6,558 nucleotides of DNA from Flavobacterium sp. UBA807 (GTDB lineage: Bacteria; Bacteroidota; Bacteroidia; Flavobacteriales; Flavobacteriaceae): assembly GCA_002296885.1 (NCBI GenBank), contig DBIH01000020.1:1-6558 (forward strand), in the 5' to 3' direction. This document shows, piece after piece, positions 1 through 5,289 of the stretch (position 1 is its first letter; each line of letters opens with the position of its first letter). The translations under genes were made by a program, and so were the position numbers. A model generated the notes under the pieces. It was not told the origin of the DNA. It worked only from the letters and a program-made list of their open reading frames with translations, and did no database searches.

Positions 1-647
1 CTGGAGTTTTGTCTATGGCAAATGCAGGTCCGGGAACAAATGGTTCTCAATTTTTCATCACACACGTTCCAACCAATTGGTTAGACGGAAAGCACACCGT
101 TTTTGGTCATGTTGTAGAAGGTCAGGATATTGTTGATTCCATAAACCAAGGCGATGTAATTGAAAGTATTGAAATTGTGAGAGCAGGGGATGAGGCAAAA
201 AAATGGAATGCTATTGAAGCTTTCAGGACTTTTGAAGGTTCCCGTTTGAAAAGAATTGAAGATGCTAAAAAAGAGGCTGAAGCTGCCATGGAAAAATTAG
301 CAGCAGGATTTGACAAAACCGACAGCGGTTTGCGCTACAAAATCATTCAAAAAGGAAACGGAAAAAAAGCAGAAGCAGGAAAAACAGTTTCGGTGCATTA
401 TACAGGACAATTAGATAACGGAAAGACATTTGATTCTTCGTATCCAAGAAAAAAACCAATCGAGTTTCCTCTTGGAAAAGGTCATGTAATTGAAGGTTGG
501 GACGAAGGAATTGCGTTGTTACAGGTTGGTGATAAAGCGCGTTTTGTGATTCCGTCTTACTTAGGTTACGGAGCTAATGGTGCCGGTGGTGTTATTCCGC
601 CAAATGCAACATTGGTTTTTGATGTGGAGTTGATGGATGTAAAGTAA
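1..647 (+). CDS. Peptidyl-prolyl cis-trans isomerase, cyclophilin-FKBP fusion (5' end cut by window)
   Basis: The reading frame is already open at the left edge (first full codon at 3), so the N-terminal part of the cyclophilin domain lies outside the window. Residues here count from the Leu codon at 9. The frame opens inside the cyclophilin core: [17 protein letters not shown] (2-18) is the conserved active-site strand, and [14 protein letters not shown] (25-38) is the cyclophilin C-terminal signature. A charged, Ala/Lys/Glu-rich helical linker (about 60-100) joins it to a complete FKBP domain (about 107-212), with VHYTG (129-133), FDSS (141-144), VIEGWDEG (160-167), YGANG (187-191) and [13 protein letters not shown] (196-208). 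Both domains catalyse prolyl isomerisation and often act as folding helpers. Whether the protein is exported cannot be told, because the N-terminus is missing. The TTG at 9 and ATG at 15 are internal codons, not starts. The gene is followed by a long structured intergenic region before any terminator. Confidence 0.93.
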   Translation, partial: GVLSMANAGPGTNGSQFFITHVPTNWLDGKHTVFGHVVEGQDIVDSINQGDVIESIEIVRAGDEAKKWNAIEAFRTFEGSRLKRIEDAKKEAEAAMEKLAAGFDKTDSGLRYKIIQKGNGKKAEAGKTVSVHYTGQLDNGKTFDSSYPRKKPIEFPLGKGHVIEGWDEGIALLQVGDKARFVIPSYLGYGANGAGGVIPPNATLVFDVELMDVK

Positions 648-662
648 TTCAAACGTCCCAAA

Positions 663-695
663 TAGCCCCGATTGGAGCTAACTACCATGTAGTGC
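663..695 (+). repeat. 33-bp direct repeat, copy 1 (orphan 5' half of the element at 768-845)
   Basis: Positions 663-695 are identical base for base to 768-800. The unit starts TAGCCCCGATTGGAGC and ends in a small hairpin, ACTAC-cat-GTAGT (681-693). In copy 2 this unit continues into a CGGG segment and a GCTCC segment that can pair back to it. Copy 1 has neither, so it looks like a truncated or partly duplicated element. Repeat starts are 105 bp apart, leaving 72 bp of unique sequence between copies. It begins 15 nt after the stop codon of the isomerase gene. Confidence 0.9.
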
Positions 696-713
696 ATTTG
701 ATATTAAAAGGAG

Positions 714-730
714 GACTGCCAGTGGCAGTC
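714..730 (+). other. Perfect hairpin between the two repeat copies
   Basis: GACTGCC (714-720) and GGCAGTC (724-730) form a 7-bp stem around an AGT loop. It is followed by a T-rich stretch (735-745) but not a clean T run, so it may be a weak terminator for the isomerase gene or simply an inserted palindrome. Its right arm overlaps a second possible stem, AGTCAGGT (727-734) with ACCTGACT (758-765), so only one of the two can form at a time. Confidence 0.6.
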
Positions 731-767
731 AGGTATTTTTATTTCTTAGAAAACTAAACCTGACTTT

Positions 768-845
768 TAGCCCCGATTGGAGCTAACTACCATGTAGTGC
801 GGAAAGCGGGAGTAGAGGTGAAGCGATGAACTAAAGTTGTGCTCC
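768..845 (+). ncRNA. Structured flavobacterial intergenic element (Flavo-1-like candidate)
   Basis: This begins with copy 2 of the 33-bp repeat (768-800) and runs on through GGAAAGCGGGAGTAGAGG to GTGCTCC. Two pairings stand out. GGAGC (779-783) can pair with GCTCC (841-845), enclosing the ACTAC-cat-GTAGT hairpin (786-798). CCCG (772-775) can pair with CGGG (807-810). The two helices cross, so a complete RNA would have a pseudoknot. From memory, sequences opening TAGCCCCGAT and containing AGCGGGA recur between genes in Flavobacterium genomes and resemble the Flavo-1 RNA motif; I could not check this against a database. It lies on the same strand as both flanking genes and ends 33 nt before an intrinsic terminator, so it could be the 3' end of the isomerase mRNA or a separate small RNA. 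No promoter of its own is evident. Confidence 0.55.
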
Positions 846-877
846 TAATTTGAAAATCTAAAGATTTAGTTAAAATT

Positions 878-910
878 AAAATCCCAGTAGTTTTCTGTTG
901 GGATTTTTTT
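878..910 (+). terminator. Intrinsic terminator of the structured intergenic region
   Basis: AAAATCCCAGTAG-type arm 878-890 pairs with 895-907 around a TTTT loop. The stem includes ATCCCA (881-886) with TGGGAT (899-904) and two G-U pairs. A run of seven T follows (904-910). It lies 231 nt beyond the isomerase stop and 35 nt before the cytochrome start, so it ends whatever RNA carries the 663-845 elements. Confidence 0.85.
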
Positions 911-945
911 ATAGCTTTACTTAAACCAACAAAAAAAGGAAAACC

Positions 946-1260
946 ATGAAATATAAAATAGCAGCCTTAGCCTTAGCAGCAGTAATCATTTATTCCTGCA
1001 AATCGAGTTCGACAGCGACAGCGACCACTGAAGCAAAACCAAATGTAGTTGCAACAACAGCAAGCCCAACCGTACTGACACCGGAATTGATGGAAGGGAA
1101 AAGTTTGTATGAAAACAATTGTGCTAAATGCCACAGATTGTATGACACCAAAGAATTTTCTGCTGAGGACTGGAAGCCAATTGTAGCACGTATGCAGAAG
1201 AAAGCGCATCTTGACGATATAGCCGGGCAAAAAATATACAATTACGTATCGATGAAATAA
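946..1260 (+). CDS. Small mono-haem c-type cytochrome lipoprotein
   Basis: This is a 104-residue protein with an N-terminal signal (residues 1-17: positive start, hydrophobic AALALAAVII core) ending in a lipobox, YSC, with the acylated Cys at 18. A low-complexity Ser/Thr/Ala spacer (19-45) follows. The haem site is CAKCH: C59 and C62 would bind haem covalently and H63 would be the axial ligand. M83 in the ARMQ segment is a plausible second ligand. The protein is therefore probably membrane-anchored in the periplasm and carries or accepts electrons; its partner is unknown. Residues 2-4 after the Cys are KSSS, not the acidic surface-export signal described for Bacteroidota, so a periplasmic face is more likely. 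ATG is preceded by AAGGA (936-940), one of the few recognisable Shine-Dalgarno sequences here. The gene is bracketed by terminators, so it is probably monocistronic. No convincing promoter fits in the 35 nt upstream. Confidence 0.85.
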   Translation: MKYKIAALALAAVIIYSCKSSSTATATTEAKPNVVATTASPTVLTPELMEGKSLYENNCAKCHRLYDTKEFSAEDWKPIVARMQKKAHLDDIAGQKIYNYVSMK

Positions 1261-1273
1261 TTCATAAATGTTG

Positions 1274-1311
1274 AATCCCGTCTCGTTTTTTGGAACGAGA
1301 CGGGATTTTTT
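1274..1311 (+). terminator. Strong intrinsic terminator after the cytochrome gene
   Basis: A perfect 14-bp stem, AATCCCGTCTCGTT (1274-1287) with AACGAGACGGGATT (1294-1307), has a 6-nt loop and ends in six T (1306-1311). It starts 13 nt after the cytochrome stop and ends only 12 nt before the csaA start codon. Confidence 0.95.
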
Positions 1312-1323
1312 ATACTTACAATT

Positions 1324-1665
1324 ATGGAACAAAACCTTTCCTGGGCTGATTTTGAAAAAGTTGAAATGCGAATTGGAACTATCATTGAAGCAAATGATTT
1401 TCCTCAGGCTCGTAAACCAGCGTATCAACTGACAATTGATTTTGGTGCTGAAATCGGAATCAGGAAATCATCGGCGCAAATCACTAACCGATATTCCAAA
1501 GAAGATTTGGCAGGTAAACAAATTGTAGCGGTAGTCAATTTTCCGAAGAAACAAATAGGAAATTTTATGAGCGAATGTTTGGTACTTGGTTCAGTAGGAA
1601 TTGACAATGATATAGTGTTGTTGACTTCAGATCATAAAGTCGAAAATGGTTTGCGAATAGCATAA
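1324..1665 (+). CDS. csaA: CsaA-family tRNA-binding-domain protein / export chaperone
   Basis: This 113-residue protein is a free-standing tRNA-binding OB-fold domain, the full normal length of CsaA (about 110 residues). Diagnostic segments are FEKVEMRIGTI (10-20), FPQARKPAYQL (26-36), KSSAQIT (48-54), VVNFPKKQIGNFMSE (70-84) and LVLG (86-89). CsaA in Bacillus subtilis is a homodimeric chaperone with affinity for SecA and precursor proteins. The fold is shared with Trbp111 and the C-terminus of methionyl-tRNA synthetase. Identification is firm at family level; a chaperone rather than RNA-binding role in this organism is inferred. The start codon is 12 nt after the previous gene's terminator, leaving little or no 5' leader and no Shine-Dalgarno sequence. 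The stop codon touches the palindromic terminator it shares with the converging gene. Confidence 0.92.
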   Translation: MEQNLSWADFEKVEMRIGTIIEANDFPQARKPAYQLTIDFGAEIGIRKSSAQITNRYSKEDLAGKQIVAVVNFPKKQIGNFMSECLVLGSVGIDNDIVLLTSDHKVENGLRIA

Positions 1666-1702
1666 AACAAAAGCCCGAAACTTAAGTTTCGGGCTTTTGT
1701 TT
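1665..1702. terminator. Bidirectional terminator: 38-bp perfect palindrome
   Basis: The 19-bp arms are perfectly complementary about a centre between 1683 and 1684. The G/C part is AGCCCGAAAC (1672-1681) with GTTTCGGGCT (1686-1695), flanked by CAAAA and TTTTG. T-rich ends appear on both strands, as expected for terminating csaA (+) and the PUR-domain gene (-). The last base of the csaA stop and two bases of the opposing stop lie inside it. Confidence 0.95.
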
Positions 1703-2081
1703 AAATATCGTCAAAATCAATATCGGTAAAACTTTTTTCTGAGGCTGGTTTCTCTTCTGTAACCGTTTCCTGTTGATATTCTCTTTTGAAATCTTTTTGA
1801 TGTCTTTCTGAGATCACTTCTTCTCCTTTGTGATTCAGAACGTAAGCGGTCATTTCTTCCAGAATTTCAGAGAATGCTGCGAAGTCCTCTTTGTACAAAT
1901 AAATTTTATGTTTTTTGAAGTGGAATGAACCATCTTCTTCCGTAAATTTTTTACTTTCTGTAATGGTTATGTAGTAATCATCAGCTTTTGTGGCTCTTAC
2001 ATCGAAGAAATAAGTTCTTCTTCCTGCTCTTAAAACTTTAGAAAAAATCTCGTCTTTTTCTAACATATCGTTTTCTCTCAT
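1701..2081 (-). CDS. PUR-domain DNA/RNA-binding protein (DUF3276)
   Basis: From the ATG at 2081 the product is 126 residues, MRENDMLEKDEIFSKV onward. The conserved block EIFSKVLRAGRRTYFFDVRA (11-30), then YYITITESKKF (36-46), HKIYLYKEDF (58-67) and a helix to about 82 match the single PUR repeat of the Bacteroidota DUF3276 family. This repeat is related to eukaryotic Pur-alpha and Borrelia BpuR, which bind single-stranded DNA or RNA as dimers. The C-terminus (100-126) is acidic and probably disordered, ending FTDIDFDDI. A frame extension of 13 codons to a TTG at 2120 was rejected: homologues as I recall them begin MREND, and that TTG is part of the -7 promoter box. The gene follows the ABC exporter on the same strand after 70 nt but has its own promoter. 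Target nucleic acids are unknown. Confidence 0.88.
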   Translation of the reverse strand: MRENDMLEKDEIFSKVLRAGRRTYFFDVRATKADDYYITITESKKFTEEDGSFHFKKHKIYLYKEDFAAFSEILEEMTAYVLNHKGEEVISERHQKDFKREYQQETVTEEKPASEKSFTDIDFDDI

Positions 2082-2117
2082 ATTCTTTCGGTCAATTAGT
2101 AATGTTTCTAAACAGTT

Positions 2118-2148
2118 CAAAAATGGTAATTTTTTTGTTACAAAACAA
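2118..2148 (-). promoter_or_regulatory. Bacteroidota-type promoter of the PUR-domain gene
   Basis: On the minus strand a TTG (2148-2146) is followed after 20 nt by CATTTTTG (2125-2118), one base from TAnnTTTG. Transcription would start near 2111-2113, giving a leader of about 30 nt to the ATG at 2081. It fills the gap after the exporter stop codon (2152). Confidence 0.55.
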
Positions 2149-2151
2149 AAT

Positions 2152-3909
2152 TTAATTTAATTCTTTTTCCGAAAGTTGCTTTAAGTACAATTCGGCATAA
2201 TAACCTTCTTGGTTTACTAATTGATTATGAGAACCTTCTTGAATAATCTGTCCTTCGTCAAGGATAATAATTTTATCTGCGTTCTTTGCTGACGAAACGC
2301 GATGGCTTACAATAATCGTTGTTTTGTTTTTGGAAATTTCGAGCAGATTGTTCAAAATCTGTTCTTCGGTATCAGTGTCAACTGCTGATAGACAATCGTC
2401 GAATAATAATATTTGCGGGTCTTTAATAATTGCACGCGCAATGGAAACACGTTGCTTCTGACCGCCTGAAAGCGTAATTCCACGTTCGCCCAAAATAGTT
2501 TCATATTGTTTTTTGAAATGAATGATATTGTTGTGAACGACAGCTTTTTTGGCGGCGCTTATTATTTCTTCATCCGAAGCATTTTCTTTACCGAATTTGA
2601 TATTATTCTTTATTGTGTCCGAAAAAAGAAAAGCATCCTGAGGTACAATCCCAATACTGTTACGCAAATCATATAAATTGACTTCATCAATCTTTTTCCC
2701 GTCAATGGTAATCGTTCCATCTTTGATATCGTACATTCTTGTGATCAATGATAAAATGCTTGATTTTCCGGAACCTGTTTTTCCCAAAATTGCAAGCGTT
2801 TCACCTTTTTTTACTTTGAATGAAATGTTTTGAAGTGCTGTAATCTGTGTGTCTTCATAAGTGAATGAGACGTTTTTGAATTCTATTTCACCTTGAATCT
2901 CGGAGTGCTCAATCGATTTATTTTTAATTTCCGGCTCAATTTTCAGGAACTCATTAATTCGCTTTTGCGAAGCTTCCGCTTCCTGAATCAGTGACGAAAC
3001 CCAACCAATAGAAGCTACGGGCCAGGTCAGCATATTAACATACATGATGAATTCAGCAATTACACCAATACTTTTGATTTCACCATTAATGTACATCATG
3101 CCCCCCAAATAAACCACCATTAAATTGCTTACGCCAATCAATACAATCATTAACGGACCGAAAAATGATTGTATTCCGGCAAGTTTCATGCTTTTGGTTT
3201 TACTTTCCTGAGCTATCTCTTTAAGGTTATCCTGATATTGTTTTTCCAGTCCATAAGCTTTTACGACACGAATGCCGGAGAAAATTTCTTGTGTAAAACT
3301 GAATACTGTAGATAAGTATTGCTGAAAAAGAGTACTTCGTTTATTGATTTCCACACTCAGTCTGTAAATGATATATGCCAGAATTGGCAATGGAAAAATG
3401 GTGTACAATGTTAGTTTTGGTGAAACATTATACATATATATTATTACAAGGCTAAAAGTGATGAAGGTATTAATGGAATACATCAATGCTGGACCGACAT
3501 ATTGTCTGACTTTGGCAACATCTTCACTAATGCGGTTCATCAGGTCGCCGGTGCGGTTGCGTTTGTAAAAATTCTGATCAAGCGATTCGTAATGTGCAAA
3601 AACTTCATTTTTTAAATCAAATTCAACGTGGCGGGACATTACAATCAATGCCTGTCTCATCAAAAACCTTACTATTGCTGAGGCCAGAGTCGCCCCGATA
3701 ATCCAGAAGATATTATGTGTTAACGCTAGTTTTGCGGTTTCAAGGCTGGCGTTATTGTGATTAAAATCCTCAATGGTTTTAAATGATCTGCTTATCAGCT
3801 TTGGGATATAAAGAGAAAAAATCTGTGAACTTATTGTGAAAACTATTCCTAATAAAAAATGGAATTTGTATTTCACAAAATATTTATTTAAATACCGAAG
3901 TTCTTTCAT
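2152..3909 (-). CDS. ABC exporter half-transporter (TMD-NBD fusion) with Asp at the catalytic Glu position
   Basis: This 585-residue protein has an N-terminal type IV (multidrug-type) membrane domain of about six helices (roughly 17-38, 66-90, 143-162, 165-185, 248-270, 282-304) and a C-terminal ATPase. The ATPase shows A-loop Y351, Walker A GKTGSGKS (376-383), Q-loop Q424 in VPQDAF, X-loop GERG (474-477), signature LSGGQ (480-484), Walker B ILLFD (500-504), D-loop SAVD (508-511) and H-loop H536. The residue after Walker B, normally the catalytic Glu, is Asp505. The same DD-x-x-SAVD pattern is known in E. coli MdlA and B. subtilis BmrC/YheI, the degenerate halves of heterodimeric exporters. 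No partner gene is adjacent. The substrate is unknown; lipid or drug export is the family norm. The gene is divergent from the dehydrogenase, and I found no clear promoter upstream of 3909. Confidence 0.93.
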   Translation of the reverse strand: MKELRYLNKYFVKYKFHFLLGIVFTISSQIFSLYIPKLISRSFKTIEDFNHNNASLETAKLALTHNIFWIIGATLASAIVRFLMRQALIVMSRHVEFDLKNEVFAHYESLDQNFYKRNRTGDLMNRISEDVAKVRQYVGPALMYSINTFITFSLVIIYMYNVSPKLTLYTIFPLPILAYIIYRLSVEINKRSTLFQQYLSTVFSFTQEIFSGIRVVKAYGLEKQYQDNLKEIAQESKTKSMKLAGIQSFFGPLMIVLIGVSNLMVVYLGGMMYINGEIKSIGVIAEFIMYVNMLTWPVASIGWVSSLIQEAEASQKRINEFLKIEPEIKNKSIEHSEIQGEIEFKNVSFTYEDTQITALQNISFKVKKGETLAILGKTGSGKSSILSLITRMYDIKDGTITIDGKKIDEVNLYDLRNSIGIVPQDAFLFSDTIKNNIKFGKENASDEEIISAAKKAVVHNNIIHFKKQYETILGERGITLSGGQKQRVSIARAIIKDPQILLFDDCLSAVDTDTEEQILNNLLEISKNKTTIIVSHRVSSAKNADKIIILDEGQIIQEGSHNQLVNQEGYYAELYLKQLSEKELN

Positions 3910-4102
3910 TGAAAATTGTCAGGATTAAATTTTAAAATCTATTTTTTGTTAAAATTATAGAAATAGTTAAATTATTATATTTTCGATTATAATTGATTTT
4001 ATTAACAAATCGCCAATTAATTGTGATTTGAATGAATTATATTGAATAAAGTCTTTAATTTTGTCGGGACTTTTTTTAAAGCCCAAATTAAATAATTATA
4101 AA
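3910..4102. promoter_or_regulatory. Divergent intergenic region with candidate operator
   Basis: This AT-rich 193-bp spacer lies between the exporter (-) and the dehydrogenase (+). It contains a perfect 10-bp palindrome CAATTAATTG (4014-4023). Outer arms AAATC (4007-4011) and GATTT (4025-4029) extend it into an imperfect 23-bp inverted repeat, offset by one base. The repeat ends just upstream of the expected -33 region of the dehydrogenase promoter and overlaps a TTTG at 4027-4030, a position suited to a dimeric regulator. No regulator is identified. For the exporter strand only poor -7 matches are visible, AAAATCTA (3934-3941, read as TAGATTTT), with no TTG at the right distance. Confidence 0.4.
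4056..4063 (+). promoter_or_regulatory. -7 promoter box of the dehydrogenase gene
   Basis: TAATTTTG matches the Bacteroidota TAnnTTTG box exactly. The nearest upstream TTG is at 4028-4030, 25 nt away, slightly longer than the usual spacing. Transcription would begin near 4068-4070, giving a leader of about 33 nt. The TTG at 4061-4063, which extends the open frame, is inside this box and so precedes the expected transcript start. Confidence 0.6.
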
Positions 4103-5209
4103 ATGACTTCAGAAATCACAACACCAGCAGAGTTACAAAAAATGAACCCGGTCTTTGGTCAGCTGTCTTTTGACAATCACGAACAAATTGTTTTTTGCAA
4201 TGACAAAGATACAGGATTAAAAGCAATTATCGGAATCCATAATACGGTTATGGGACCAGCACTTGGTGGGACGAGAATGTGGAAATACAATAACGAATGG
4301 GAAGCATTGAATGATGTTTTACGTCTTTCACGTGGAATGACCTACAAATCGGCAATCACAGGTTTGAATCTTGGTGGTGGAAAAGCAGTTATCATTGGCG
4401 ATGCAAAAGCAGATAAAACGCCGGAATTAATTACCCGATTTGGTCAATTTGTTGACTCTTTAAGCGGAAAATATATCACTGCCGAAGATGTAGGAACGAC
4501 AACTGAAGATATGGACAGAATACACGAAGTGACAAAACATGTTACCGGAATTTCTGTTGAAAAAGGAGGTTCAGGAAATCCTTCGCCTGTAACAGCTTAT
4601 GGTGTTTATATGGGAATGAAAGCTGCTGCTAAATATCAATTTGGTTCAGACAGCTTAGCTGGCAAAAAAGTTTTGGTTCAAGGAAACGGACACGTTGGTG
4701 AAACTCTTATCAGTCATTTGACACAAGAAGGAGCAATCGTTTTTGTCTCGGATATCCATCAGGAAAAAATGGATGCAATGGTTTCTAAATATGGAGCACA
4801 AATTTTTGCAGGACCAGATTTATACGCTGCCGATGTAGATATATATTCGCCTTGTGCTCTCGGAGCCACAATCAATGATGATACTATCTATAAAATTAAA
4901 GCAAAAGTAATTGCCGGAGCAGCTAATAACCAGTTAGCAGTTGAAGCAATCCACGGACCAATTCTAAGAGAAAGAGGCATTGCGTATGCGCCAGATTTCT
5001 TGATTAATGCCGGTGGAATTATCAATGTTTATGGCGAATTGGTAAAATACAGTGATGGTGAAGCAAAAAGAAGAACCGAGAATATCTACAATACGACATT
5101 AGAGATTTTCAGTTTTGCCGATAAAAACAATCTGACTACACAGCAAGCTGCAATGCAGATTGCAGAAAACAGAATTGCTGAAAGAAAAAAAGAAAACGCT
5201 TCTAAATAA
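4103..5209 (+). CDS. Leucine/valine/phenylalanine dehydrogenase (Glu/Leu/Phe/Val dehydrogenase family)
   Basis: From the ATG at 4103 the product is 368 residues, a normal length for leucine dehydrogenase. It interconverts a branched-chain or aromatic amino acid and its 2-oxo acid with NAD(H), releasing ammonium. Visible motifs are GPALGGTRMW (51-60), YKSAITGLNLGGGKAVI (81-97) with K82 and K94 at the substrate and catalytic lysine positions, TAEDVGT (126-132) with D129, and NPSPVTAYGVYMGMKA (159-174). The Rossmann loop is GNGHVG (194-199), with D217 at the end of the second strand favouring NAD over NADP. CALG (251-254) and AGAANNQL (271-278) follow. Which amino acid is preferred cannot be decided from sequence; leucine or valine is most likely. 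The enzyme feeds branched-chain oxo acids into branched fatty acid synthesis, important in flavobacteria (inference). It has its own promoter and terminator. Confidence 0.9.
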   Translation: MTSEITTPAELQKMNPVFGQLSFDNHEQIVFCNDKDTGLKAIIGIHNTVMGPALGGTRMWKYNNEWEALNDVLRLSRGMTYKSAITGLNLGGGKAVIIGDAKADKTPELITRFGQFVDSLSGKYITAEDVGTTTEDMDRIHEVTKHVTGISVEKGGSGNPSPVTAYGVYMGMKAAAKYQFGSDSLAGKKVLVQGNGHVGETLISHLTQEGAIVFVSDIHQEKMDAMVSKYGAQIFAGPDLYAADVDIYSPCALGATINDDTIYKIKAKVIAGAANNQLAVEAIHGPILRERGIAYAPDFLINAGGIINVYGELVKYSDGEAKRRTENIYNTTLEIFSFADKNNLTTQQAAMQIAENRIAERKKENASK

Positions 5210-5211
5210 AG

Positions 5212-5240
5212 TTGTTTCAAAAAAAATAATACTATTTTTG
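5212..5240 (+). promoter_or_regulatory. Bacteroidota-type promoter of the nusB-yajC unit
   Basis: TTG (5212-5214), an 18-nt spacer and TATTTTTG (5233-5240) match the consensus TTG-N17-23-TAnnTTTG in every fixed position. It starts three bases after the dehydrogenase stop. The start site would fall near 5245-5247, inside the left arm of the dehydrogenase terminator hairpin, with a nusB leader of about 45 nt. Confidence 0.75.
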
Positions 5241-5243
5241 CAG

Positions 5244-5276
5244 GGCGAAAGAATTTCTTTCGCCTTGTTAATTTTT
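5244..5276 (+). terminator. Terminator hairpin of the dehydrogenase gene
   Basis: GGCGAAAG (5244-5251) pairs with CTTTCGCC (5257-5264) around AATTT, followed by TTGTTAATTTTT, an interrupted T tract. It ends the dehydrogenase transcript. RNA started at the overlapping nusB promoter would lack part of the left arm and so escape it. Confidence 0.7.
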
Positions 5277-5289
5277 AAAGTTCTTACAG

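Noticed and set aside
122..316. Minus-strand 64-codon frame under the isomerase
   Set aside because: It is antisense to the cyclophilin-FKBP linker, whose reading frame is clearly conserved.
663..800. Direct repeats as a CRISPR array or recombination attachment sites
   Set aside because: There are only two copies with a 72-bp spacer, and no cas, integrase or inserted gene between them.
814..832. AGGTG followed by ATG AAC TAA in the structured element, looking like a tiny ORF with a ribosome site
   Set aside because: It encodes only two residues and lies within a sequence explained by RNA pairing.
854..869. Overlapping short palindromes AAATCTAAAGATTT and CTAAAGATTTAG
   Set aside because: They are AT-only short stems with loops of two bases or fewer; expected by chance in this sequence.
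912..919. TAGCTTTA as a -7 box for the cytochrome gene
   Set aside because: It has one mismatch, and the only nearby TTG (898-900) is 11 nt away, too close and inside the terminator stem.
990..1241. Minus-strand 83-codon frame
   Set aside because: It lies wholly antisense to the cytochrome gene and has no recognisable motif.
973..1428. Minus-strand open frame of 151 codons across the cytochrome gene
   Set aside because: It is antisense to the cytochrome gene and runs through the 14-bp terminator stem. Its composition is Cys/Phe-rich with no family resemblance.
1425..1607. Minus-strand 60-codon frame under csaA
   Set aside because: It is antisense to the conserved KSSAQI and VNFP motifs of CsaA; no independent evidence.
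3368..3568. Plus-strand 66-codon frame within the exporter
   Set aside because: It is antisense to the well-supported membrane domain; no promoter or homology.
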